From positions 1 to 64,000 of the forward strand of contig CAXBPC010000019.1 of assembly GCA_963977525.1 (NCBI GenBank): a DNA stretch of 64,000 bases, written 5' to 3'. A model generated the notes under the pieces. It worked only from the letters and a program-made list of their open reading frames with translations. It was not told where the DNA came from and made no database searches. The stretch comes from Ancylomarina sp963977525 (GTDB taxonomy: Bacteria; Bacteroidota; Bacteroidia; Bacteroidales; Marinifilaceae). The stretch's first letter is position 1; the number at the start of each line of letters is the position of its first letter. The position numbers and the translations under genes were made by a program. This document shows, one piece after another, positions 9,301-16,606 of the stretch.

Positions 9301-10618
9301 TTCGTGGACCGCTAAAGAGTGGCGTTCGCTTTACGAATCTGAATTTTCAGAGAATTTCATTCAGGATCAATCAAATCCTGAACATTGGAAAAAAATATAC
9401 GATGTAAGCGACGAGAAAATTTGGGAAATTCGCAATATCCTTCGAAAAAAACTCATCAATTATATAAAGACAAGGTACAGGAAAAGCTGGATTCGTCGTT
9501 ATGAGGATCCACGAGGGATGCTGGATATCGTTGAATCGATTGATGAAAATGCTTTAACTATTGGTTTTGCACGACGGTTTGCAACCTACAAACGTGCACA
9601 TCTCTTATTTAGCGATCTAAACCGATTATCCGAACTTTTAAATAATCCCAAGCGTCCTGTTCAATTCATATTTGCAGGTAAAGCTCACCCTGCTGATAAA
9701 GCAGGTCAGGATTTAATTCAAAAGATCGTTCTGATTTCCCGTCGCCCTGAGTTTGCAGGCAAAATCATTTTTCTCGAAAACTATGATATTGTACTTGGAA
9801 AACGTCTAGTAAAGGGTGTGGATATTTGGATGAACACCCCTACCCGACCACTTGAAGCATCAGGAACATCGGGAGAAAAAGCAGTTATGAATGGTGTGCT
9901 TAATTTCAGTATACTCGATGGCTGGTGGCTCGAAGGCTACAAAGAAGGAGCAGGATGGGCCATCACTGAGAAAAAAACATACGACAATCAGGATTTCCAG
10001 GATCAATTAGATTCTCAAACCATTTACAATATATTTGAGACTGAAATCATTCCTTTATTCTACGATCGTGAAAACGGCAAATTACCTGTAAAATGGATTC
10101 AATACATTAAGAAATGTATCGCTGAAATTGCGCCACATTATACAACCAAACGTATGATTGATGACTATAGCGATAAATTCTATTCTAAAATGTTTGAAAG
10201 GGTTAATAAACAGAAGGAGAACGACTACCAAATAGTTAAAGACTTAACGAAATGGAAATTACACATCCTAAAACATTGGGACAAGATTGAAGTCGTTTCG
10301 GTAGATACCCCTAATACACAAAAAAATCAATTTATAGCTGGCGAAAAATACAATATCGAAGTTGTGTTAGATTTAAAAAAACTTATAAATGATTCTATAG
10401 GTATTGAACTGGTGCTCCAATCGGCTATAGATCCGGAGAATCCAGGGGAAATACAGAAAAGAGAGCTGGTACTTGACAAAAAAATCAACAGTCTGGCTTT
10501 CTATAAGCTTACTCTACCACTTGAAGATGCTGGAGTTTTCAATTTTGGACTCAGAATGTATGCCAAAAATACAAATTTGCCTCACCGTCAAGATTTCAGT
10601 TACGTGAGATGGCTTTAA
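6371..10618 (+). CDS. Fused GT3 glycogen synthase and GT35 alpha-glucan phosphorylase
   Basis: A 1415-residue two-enzyme protein. Residues 1 to about 555 match GT3 glycogen synthase, the eukaryote-like type: WEVCNKVGGIHTV at the N-terminus and the E-x7-E-type motif YEPWGYTPLES. From about 565 it matches alpha-glucan phosphorylase: LSMNLWWSWDQNARKLF opening, SMEYGLNENLKIYSGGLG, HCNEGHAAL, FARRFATYKRAHLLF, and the pyridoxal-phosphate lysine in EASGTSGEKAVMNG (Lys1170). Both halves look complete. The synthase elongates and the phosphorylase releases glucose-1-phosphate, so opposing reactions share one chain. The protein is cytoplasmic. The ATG at 6371 begins just ahead of the conserved GT3 start. 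Confidence 0.9.
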   Translation: MAEIKTKPNFIFEVSWEVCNKVGGIHTVISTKAASLKKAFGDKVIYIGPDFWNENNPCHEFEEDLTLFKEWRLQMAAAGLNIKIGRWLIHGNPMAILIDFKSLIPRKDEIFTRLWEVYKLESLNAEWEFVEAALFGYASGMVIENFINSHLSDSDIPLAHFHEWMSGAGCLYLEMNSPKITTMFTTHATMMGRVLSSNYENLYDNLSHFDAKLKAKQYHVESKCSLEKAAANTADCLATVSRITARECHQFYGRPVNIITPNGFEDNIVPPDNELEEKRSLARKKLKMVTEALVGHQLSVDTLFIGTSGRYEYKNKGIDLLLESLAKINQNKSLNREIVAYLLIPGDHKGPRQDLIENIANASNNNNLSSPYLTHELHYPNHDSILNDIQKLGLNNSADDKVKVILCPTYLNGDDGIFNLSYYNLLVGMDLTVFPSYYEPWGYTPLESIAFKVPTITTTLAGFGKWINETNGRHLNYNGVEVLERTDTNALELVENLSHSILTFSKNSATDLQQIRNKAQNFSKKTLWKNFINYYHQAYKIAIRNNVNQNITNRDINFDHLNQQLGIPKNNQLNWRKLFIGSNLPESIKELDELSMNLWWSWDQNARKLFKTIDHELWLRCNMNPILLLKQVSSKRLMELVNDPNFIIEYKSVYKDFKDYMAVKPDADQAKIAYFSMEYGLNENLKIYSGGLGILAGDYLKEASDSNINMVGIGFMYRFGYFTQSLSLNGEQQVTIEEQKFTHLPMTLMRDSSGLPLTIGIDLANNRVVAKIFRVDVGRIPLYLLETDTEANSEEDKVITHQLYGGDWDNRIKQEIVLGMGGIRMLNALCIYPDLYHCNEGHAALINIERLNQLTAKSHTYSEALEIVKTSSLFTTHTPVPAGHDTFDEGIIRYYLPYVPLQLGINWEQFLALGRVNPKDHNEKFSLSNLAANTSHQMNGVSWLHGKISRQMFNNLYGGYFPEELHIGYVTNGVHYPSWTAKEWRSLYESEFSENFIQDQSNPEHWKKIYDVSDEKIWEIRNILRKKLINYIKTRYRKSWIRRYEDPRGMLDIVESIDENALTIGFARRFATYKRAHLLFSDLNRLSELLNNPKRPVQFIFAGKAHPADKAGQDLIQKIVLISRRPEFAGKIIFLENYDIVLGKRLVKGVDIWMNTPTRPLEASGTSGEKAVMNGVLNFSILDGWWLEGYKEGAGWAITEKKTYDNQDFQDQLDSQTIYNIFETEIIPLFYDRENGKLPVKWIQYIKKCIAEIAPHYTTKRMIDDYSDKFYSKMFERVNKQKENDYQIVKDLTKWKLHILKHWDKIEVVSVDTPNTQKNQFIAGEKYNIEVVLDLKKLINDSIGIELVLQSAIDPENPGEIQKRELVLDKKINSLAFYKLTLPLEDAGVFNFGLRMYAKNTNLPHRQDFSYVRWL

Positions 10619-10696
10619 AATCATAAATCTGATAGAATTGAATTGAGGTTTATGAGTGTCATATAATATTTAAATCTTCAATTGGCTTTTAGCTAA

Positions 10697-10726
10697 AAAA
10701 CGACTGGAAATAATTTCAGTCGTTTT
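10697..10726. terminator. Bidirectional terminator between glycogen genes
   Basis: Inverted repeat AAAACGACTG/CAGTCGTTTT with T-runs on both sides, between the convergent fusion gene (ends 10618) and the alpha-amylase (ends 10813). Confidence 0.8.
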
Positions 10727-10812
10727 CATTATCACTAAATAAGAAAATACGGAATTTCAGATCTTACTAATAAAAAATTAAGATATTGTAATAGAACAAC
10801 CACGCAAAATCC

Positions 10813-12510
10813 TCATTCGATAACCTCAGATATTTCACAGACAAAATAGCCCCATTTAGGCAGTTCAAACACTTTTCCATTCTCAGTAAACTCCTCACAA
10901 ATGATCGTTTCCGGCTTTGCTCCATTAACTTCTAATCTTAAGTTTGTGTTTCTGGGTATCCCCATCAATTTAAAAGCATGCTCTGGAATCCGTAACCTGA
11001 TTTTCCTATGTCTATCATCAAAATTTGTAACAATCAATAGGTTTTGATTTTTTGAGTAACGGAGATAAGCATAGTGTTTAGAATGGTCGAATTCATCTGA
11101 ATGCGGATTCCACCACATTAAATCATAAAATTCACCATTTACAACAGCATCCTTTTGAGCTATAGCAATAATGTCATAATAGCAGTTTCTTAGTTCTTTC
11201 GAAGAGATTTGCAACTGCCCTCCATCAAACTTGCCATGGTTCATCCATTTTTGATGCTCGGGTACTCGCCAATAATCAAAAATGGTGGTTCTGCCATCAT
11301 CCCCACTAAACCCCGAAACGCCTTCAGCGGCCTCTCCAAGTTCTTGTCCGAAATAAAGCATCACTGGCCCCTTATTTAAAGTAGCCGTTACAATCATTGC
11401 CGGAATTGCTTTCCAGGGATCGCCTGCAAAATAAGGCGAAGCAATACGTTGTTCATCATGATTTTCGAGGAATCGTAACATATAGACATCCTTGCCATTG
11501 AGCTCCTGCCACGATTGGCTAATAGCTGATGCCCAACACGTCCCTTGAATCACACTTTCTAAGGTATCATACAGACCAACTTTGTCGTACAGATAATCGA
11601 ACTTCCCTTTGTCAATATAATTATCGTATTGTTCCGGATCATACACCTCAGCAATAAAAATCAACTCAGGGTATTTTGATTTCGCCAAAGGAATCAACCA
11701 ATTCCAAAACTCGACTGGCACCATTTCAGCCATATCACATCGAAAAGCATCCACACCCATTGCAGCCCAATAAGAAATCACCTGTTCCATTTTAATCCAA
11801 GTGTCAGGAATAGGATTAAAATGCTTGCTTCTGCCATTCAGATAATCAACGCCATAATTCAACTTCACCGTTTCGTACCAATCATTTTTGGAAACATGAG
11901 CTGAGAAAACATCATTCCCAGTGGCTTTAGCAGGATATTCATAATAATTAGTCTGGGGATATTCTTGCAACAATTCATCAGGCAAGACCAAATATTCATT
12001 AGGTCGATAATAGAAGTTATTATTTTGATCAAAAGCTTTAGAACAATCATCATTCTTACCAAAATCATCAATCCCATATGGTTTTTTATCAGAATGATAT
12101 TCTCGGGCTAAATGATTGGGTACAAAATCAATTATTACTTTCATATCCCATTGATGAGTTCGTGCTATCAGATCCTGAAACTCCTCAATTCGTCTCCCTA
12201 CATCAACGGCCAAATCAGGATTCACATCGTAATAATCTTTGATGGCATAGGGCGAACCTGCTTTACCTTTAATAAGCAGAGGATTCCCATCAGGGATATC
12301 ATAGTCGGGATACCCCTCTACAAGTGCATGTTCAATAATACCTGTGTACCAAATATGAGTGATCCCAAATTTACGGATTTCAGATAATGCCATTGCCGAG
12401 ACATCATTCATCTTCCCTACCCCATTTTCATTGCGGCTTCCGTTCAGCCTACAATCCTCAGTGGTATTTCCGAACAAACGGGTTAATATTTGGTATATGA
12501 TTGGTTTCAT
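10813..12510 (-). CDS. Cytoplasmic GH13 alpha-amylase
   Basis: This 565-residue enzyme hydrolyses alpha-1,4-glucan. The four GH13 regions are visible: DFVPNH (I), GVDAFRCDMAEMV with the nucleophile Asp (II), FIAEVYD with the acid Glu (III) and FLENHDEQR (IV). It has no signal peptide, so it acts on internal glycogen or maltodextrin. Residues 25-45 carry an N-terminal extension rich in Asn and Gly. A C-terminal beta domain follows from about 470. It is transcribed opposite to the synthase fusion and directly after the branching enzyme (132 bases), probably in one operon. The ATG at 12510 directly precedes the conserved YQILTRLFG start. Confidence 0.9.
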   Translation of the reverse strand: MKPIIYQILTRLFGNTTEDCRLNGSRNENGVGKMNDVSAMALSEIRKFGITHIWYTGIIEHALVEGYPDYDIPDGNPLLIKGKAGSPYAIKDYYDVNPDLAVDVGRRIEEFQDLIARTHQWDMKVIIDFVPNHLAREYHSDKKPYGIDDFGKNDDCSKAFDQNNNFYYRPNEYLVLPDELLQEYPQTNYYEYPAKATGNDVFSAHVSKNDWYETVKLNYGVDYLNGRSKHFNPIPDTWIKMEQVISYWAAMGVDAFRCDMAEMVPVEFWNWLIPLAKSKYPELIFIAEVYDPEQYDNYIDKGKFDYLYDKVGLYDTLESVIQGTCWASAISQSWQELNGKDVYMLRFLENHDEQRIASPYFAGDPWKAIPAMIVTATLNKGPVMLYFGQELGEAAEGVSGFSGDDGRTTIFDYWRVPEHQKWMNHGKFDGGQLQISSKELRNCYYDIIAIAQKDAVVNGEFYDLMWWNPHSDEFDHSKHYAYLRYSKNQNLLIVTNFDDRHRKIRLRIPEHAFKLMGIPRNTNLRLEVNGAKPETIICEEFTENGKVFELPKWGYFVCEISEVIE

Positions 12511-12642
12511 ACTATTCTTGACGCTGATTAAAAATAATTTTTAATAGATAGAACACTGTTAAAAAGAATAAGCCTACTTGTTCAAATATGTTTAAATAAA
12601 GTTGACTGACCCCTCATATCAGCACATCATCCTATCAACAAA

Positions 12643-14661
12643 TCAAATCACTTTCTTGGAAGGGATATGTTCAAAAACCAAAGCACAACGCGAAGGTACA
12701 TACAAGCTAAGCTTGTGAATCTTTGCCATTGGTACTAAAGTTTTGGAATAGTATAATTGTGATGCATCAACACGATCAAAGCCTCCAAATATTTCGTCAT
12801 CGGAGCTCAATACCAATTGATATTTCCCAGGACGAACAGAAATTTCATAATCAGTGAATGATGCTGTTGTATTAAAATTAAACACAAAAAGCAGATTGCC
12901 TCGGTAAAAAGCCAAGACCTTGTTTGTTTCGTCTTGCTGAGCCAGCTCGGGGTGGCATTCATTCAGATTCAATTTTTGATTGATCAAGTCAATCATAGCC
13001 ATATCGAATTTATTTAAGCCCTCGAAACGCAATGTCTTATTATCAGCCAAACTCCATTGCCTTTTGGCATATTTGTATGACCAATCGTTTCCCTGACGAG
13101 GGAAATCGATCCACTCGGGATGTCCGAATTCGTTGCCCATAAAATTGAGATACCCTCCACCTGAACAGGCAAGCGTGATCAAGCGAATCATCTTGTGCAG
13201 AGCAATCCCTCTATCTACAGCCAAACGCTGACTTCCCTTGTGCATGTTCCAATACATATCCTTGTCAATCAGGCGAAAAATTATTGATTTATCCCCAACT
13301 AAAGCCTGATCGTGTGATTCAGCATAACTTACTGTTTTTTCTTCCACTCTCTTATTCGTTAAGGCCCAAAAGATGTCCCCAACACTCCAATCCTCTTCTT
13401 TCACATCCTTAATTAACTTGATCCAATAATCAGGAATGCCCATAGCTAGACGGTAATCGAAGCCTAAGCCACCATCTTTAATAGGTGCAGCAAGTCCCGG
13501 ATAGCCACTCATTTCTTCGGCAATTGAAATCGAATTCGGATTAATTTGTTTCATTAACTTATTCGCCAATGCCAGGTAAACAATCCCATCCTCATCCTGT
13601 CCACCATCAAAATACATATCGTAGGAGGTAAAATCACAGTCCAGACCATGATTCAAATAAAGCATGGACGTTACCCCATCAAAACGGAAACCATCACAAT
13701 GGAATTCGCTCATCCAATACTTGATATTAGATAAGAGGAAATGTAAGACCTCATTTTTACCATAATCGAAACACAAGGAATCCCATGCCTGATGGTTTCG
13801 TCTATCCCCCTCATGAAAATACTGATGACCACTTCCATCGAAATTCCCAAGACCTTCATTCTCGTTTTTCACAGAATGGGAATGCACCAAATCGATAATC
13901 ACTCGTATGCCCAGTCCATGTGCCTCATCAATCAGGGCTTTTAAATCTTCGGGCGTTCCAAATCGGGATGATACCGCAAAATAATTAGATACATGATATC
14001 CAAATGAACCATAATAAGGATGCTCTTGTATGGCCATCAGCTGAATGGTATTATAACCTGCCCGTTTTATTCTTGGCAGGATATTTTTTCTGAACTCACT
14101 GAAACTGCCCACCTTTTCCTCTTCAGTAGCCATGCCAACATGGGCTTCGTAAATGAGAAGTGATTTAGGCTCTTGAATAAGCTTATCATTTTGCCAGATA
14201 TAATTTGTATCGGGTTGCCAAACCTGAGCACTATACGCCAAAGTTCTGGCATCCTGAATCACCCGATTGGCATAAGATGGCAGGCGATAACCATGACCTG
14301 ATTTCCAATAAACCGAAAGTTGATATAGATCACCATGCTGAAGAACTGACTCATCCAGCACCAACTCCCAAACGCCATTTTCCTTCTTTGTGAATTCATA
14401 ATTATCAGATTCCTGCCATTGGTTAAAATCTCCTACTAAAAAGAGATGTGTGGCATTGGGTGCCCATTCCCGAAATATCCAAGCCTTATCAGTCCGATGC
14501 AAACCAAAGAACAAATACCCATTAGCAAGATCAGCTAAAGAATTCAATCCTTGCAAAAGCTCAGTTTCTTTTTGTTCTACTGCAATTTTTCTTCCTTTAA
14601 TTTTTATTTGATAGTTCTCTAATAAAGGGTCTTCATTTATAAGTTTCAAAGTAGGAGGCAT
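12643..14661 (-). CDS. glgB: 1,4-alpha-glucan branching enzyme (GH13_8 type)
   Basis: A 672-residue branching enzyme that cuts alpha-1,4 chains and re-attaches them at O6. An N-terminal CBM48 (HRTDKAWIFREWAPNA, VGDFNQW) is followed by the GH13 barrel: DLVHSHS, GFRFDGVTSMLY with the nucleophile Asp, SIAEEMSGYPG with the acid Glu, and ESHDQALVGD. A C-terminal beta domain closes it. The pattern is the eukaryote-like GH13_8 subfamily common in Bacteroidota. A longer frame begins at TTG 14685, but the ATG at 14661 (MPPTLKLI) fits better. It heads the minus-strand glycogen pair and lies 195 bases from the end of pepD. Confidence 0.92.
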   Translation of the reverse strand: MPPTLKLINEDPLLENYQIKIKGRKIAVEQKETELLQGLNSLADLANGYLFFGLHRTDKAWIFREWAPNATHLFLVGDFNQWQESDNYEFTKKENGVWELVLDESVLQHGDLYQLSVYWKSGHGYRLPSYANRVIQDARTLAYSAQVWQPDTNYIWQNDKLIQEPKSLLIYEAHVGMATEEEKVGSFSEFRKNILPRIKRAGYNTIQLMAIQEHPYYGSFGYHVSNYFAVSSRFGTPEDLKALIDEAHGLGIRVIIDLVHSHSVKNENEGLGNFDGSGHQYFHEGDRRNHQAWDSLCFDYGKNEVLHFLLSNIKYWMSEFHCDGFRFDGVTSMLYLNHGLDCDFTSYDMYFDGGQDEDGIVYLALANKLMKQINPNSISIAEEMSGYPGLAAPIKDGGLGFDYRLAMGIPDYWIKLIKDVKEEDWSVGDIFWALTNKRVEEKTVSYAESHDQALVGDKSIIFRLIDKDMYWNMHKGSQRLAVDRGIALHKMIRLITLACSGGGYLNFMGNEFGHPEWIDFPRQGNDWSYKYAKRQWSLADNKTLRFEGLNKFDMAMIDLINQKLNLNECHPELAQQDETNKVLAFYRGNLLFVFNFNTTASFTDYEISVRPGKYQLVLSSDDEIFGGFDRVDASQLYYSKTLVPMAKIHKLSLYVPSRCALVFEHIPSKKVI

Positions 14662-14796
14662 GATGTTAATTATTATTGAGGACAAGTTTTACTCAATGAA
14701 AAAAAATCTCAATCAAATATTCTATCAGACAACTTTTATGACTCTCTACAAGTTAAGACAATACAGATAAAAAAGCAGCAAGAAATAAAAAAATAA

Positions 14797-15100
14797 AGCA
14801 CAAAAAAAGCGATCCCCTTAGGAATCGCTTTTCGAAATTATTTTAGAAATAAACTCTAGTTAGAAGGCACATTAACTAGAATGTCTAATAGGTGCTTCCA
14901 GAATTTATCTACTGTTTCAATATTAATTCTCTCGTCTGGTGAGTGAACATCACGTAAGGTTGGTCCGAACGAAATCATATCCATATTTGGATATTTCTCA
15001 AGGAATAAACCACACTCTAAACCAGCGTGAATTGAACGTGCAATTGGTTCAACATTGAACAAACGCTCATATGATTTAACTGCCACTTTCAAAATATTTG
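14797..15100 (-). repeat. Direct repeat, right copy (pepD 3' end plus terminator)
   Basis: The authentic 3' end of pepD and its terminator. Bases 14881-15028 are identical to 2858-3005; the flanks are similar but diverged. The two copies have the same orientation. Confidence 0.9.
14804..14832 (-). terminator. pepD terminator
   Basis: AAAAGCGATtcc pairs with ggaATCGCTTTT around a short loop, 24 bases past the pepD stop, with a T-run on the minus strand. The same hairpin is duplicated at 2779-2809. Confidence 0.85.
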
Positions 15101-16316
15101 ATTCTGGGTTTGGAGCCCATCCAGGGTATCCATCAGAATGTACAATTTCGGCACCAGCCATTGTAAAGGCTACACCAACATTCTGTGCAATATTGTATTT
15201 CTCGCTATCTACATCGCTACGTTGCGATGTTGTAATAAAGATCTTATCGCCATCGATAAACTTAACTGATGCCAAATTATTTGAAGTCTCAACCATACCT
15301 GGCATACGGGTACTCATAGTAAACACACCATGTGGACAAGCATAAAGAGCATCAAATAAATTGTTAGATGTTGCTTTATCGCAAACGAAAGCTGGCATAT
15401 CAGTAGATTCTAACTCAAGCTTAAGTTTTGGTTCAGAAATAGCCCATACATTTTCCATTTCAGCTGCATAAAGATTCAAATCGATACGGATTTGTTCTTT
15501 AAACTTTGAAGGAATAACCACTACTGCAGAAGCCTCGCGAGGAATTGCATTACGCAAGTTTCCACCAGAAAAATCAGCTAAACGAACATCGTACTTCTTG
15601 TTAATCTCCCAAAGGAAACGGTTAAGAATTTTATTTGAGTTACCACGATTCTTGTTGATTTCATCACCTGAGTGACCACCTAATAGACCACTTACGTCTA
15701 AACGAACAGCGAAATATCCAGCAGGAATATCTTCTCTTGTGTATGACATTGTTGCCAAAGTATCGATACCACCAGCACAACCTAAGAAAATCTCACCCTC
15801 ATCCTCAGAGTCAAGATTCAAAAGAATGTCACCACTAACAAAACCTGGCTGAAGCGCGAAAGCTCCTGATAAACCAGTCTCCTCATCAACAGTAAACAAA
15901 CACTCGATAGGACCGTGCTCAATATCAGTAGAAGAAAGAAGTGCCATTTCAGCAGCAACTCCAATACCATCATCAGCACCTAAAGTTGTTCCTTTTGCTT
16001 TCACCCATTCCCCATCAATCCAAGGAATAATAGGATCTGTATCAAAATTGTGCTCTGTTGCAGAGTTCTTCTCGCAAACCATATCCATATGCGATTGCAA
16101 AACTACAGTCTTAAGATTCTCCTTACCTAGAGTTCCAGGCTTTTTGATTAGTACATTACCAATCTCATCACGCTGGGTTTCAAGATTCAGTTTCTTACCA
16201 AAATCCAATAGGAATTCAATAATTTTTTCTTCTTTTTTTGATGGACGAGGAACCTGACAAATGTCCTCGAAATGTGCCCAAACAACTTTAGGCTCTAATC
16301 CGCTAAGTACGCTCAT
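14856..16316 (-). CDS. pepD: Aminoacyl-histidine dipeptidase
   Basis: A 486-residue M20 family (PepD/M20C) zinc dipeptidase that hydrolyses Xaa-His and related dipeptides in the cytoplasm. It shows the metal-binding QSHMDMV motif, the bridging aspartate in LGADDGIGVA, the catalytic glutamate in TVDEETGLSGA, and the second-domain GLLGGHSGDEIN. The C-terminal metal ligand lies in SIHAGLECGLF. Length and termini are normal. It is monocistronic, with a TACCTTTG promoter element 79 bases upstream and a terminator downstream, and is divergent from htpG. Its last ~70 codons are duplicated at 2833-3069. Confidence 0.95.
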   Translation of the reverse strand: MSVLSGLEPKVVWAHFEDICQVPRPSKKEEKIIEFLLDFGKKLNLETQRDEIGNVLIKKPGTLGKENLKTVVLQSHMDMVCEKNSATEHNFDTDPIIPWIDGEWVKAKGTTLGADDGIGVAAEMALLSSTDIEHGPIECLFTVDEETGLSGAFALQPGFVSGDILLNLDSEDEGEIFLGCAGGIDTLATMSYTREDIPAGYFAVRLDVSGLLGGHSGDEINKNRGNSNKILNRFLWEINKKYDVRLADFSGGNLRNAIPREASAVVVIPSKFKEQIRIDLNLYAAEMENVWAISEPKLKLELESTDMPAFVCDKATSNNLFDALYACPHGVFTMSTRMPGMVETSNNLASVKFIDGDKIFITTSQRSDVDSEKYNIAQNVGVAFTMAGAEIVHSDGYPGWAPNPESNILKVAVKSYERLFNVEPIARSIHAGLECGLFLEKYPNMDMISFGPTLRDVHSPDERINIETVDKFWKHLLDILVNVPSN

Positions 16317-16394
16317 TGTGTATTTTTTTTATTTGAGTTGATACGTATTCCATTATCAATCTCAATAGATGTTAGTATTCTTTTTTTACAAACC

Positions 16395-16402
16395 CAAAGG
16401 TA
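16395..16402 (-). promoter_or_regulatory. Bacteroidota -7 box for pepD
   Basis: TACCTTTG on the minus strand matches TAnnTTTG, 79 bases before the pepD ATG. Confidence 0.5.
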
Positions 16403-16545
16403 ATAAAAGCTTGGATAAAATTTAATCCATTTATCTATATATTCAATCGACAAATCATGCTTTATAATCATATTTTGTCACATCACTACCCAGCTGTTTC
16501 TGCAAAGTTTTCTGATTCTATGTCGTTTTGTCAGATCTAAAGTCG

Positions 16546-16567
16546 TGGCACAGGCTTTGATCAAAGC
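16546..16567 (+). promoter_or_regulatory. Possible htpG control region: sigma-54-like box and palindrome
   Basis: TGGCAC at 16546-16551 is followed five bases later by TTGA, which matches the -24/-12 arrangement of sigma-54 promoters except that the -12 GC reads GA. Overlapping it, 16554-16567 is a perfect 14-base palindrome, GCTTTGATCAAAGC. The site ends 39 bases before the htpG ATG. No TAnnTTTG box is seen on the plus strand here. Either element may be coincidence, but together they suggest non-standard control of a chaperone gene. Confidence 0.35.
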
Positions 16568-16606
16568 TTAACCGTAAAATTTAAATAACTATTAAAATAT
16601 AAAAAT

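Noticed and set aside
14662..14685. TTG 14685 as the glgB start
   Set aside because: The eight extra codons are Ile/Ser-rich and precede an ATG at 14661 that fits the family start.
2773..15100. Integrative element with attL/attR
   Set aside because: Direct repeats are present, but no integrase, relaxase, tRNA target or mobility gene lies inside. Homologous recombination is the simpler explanation.
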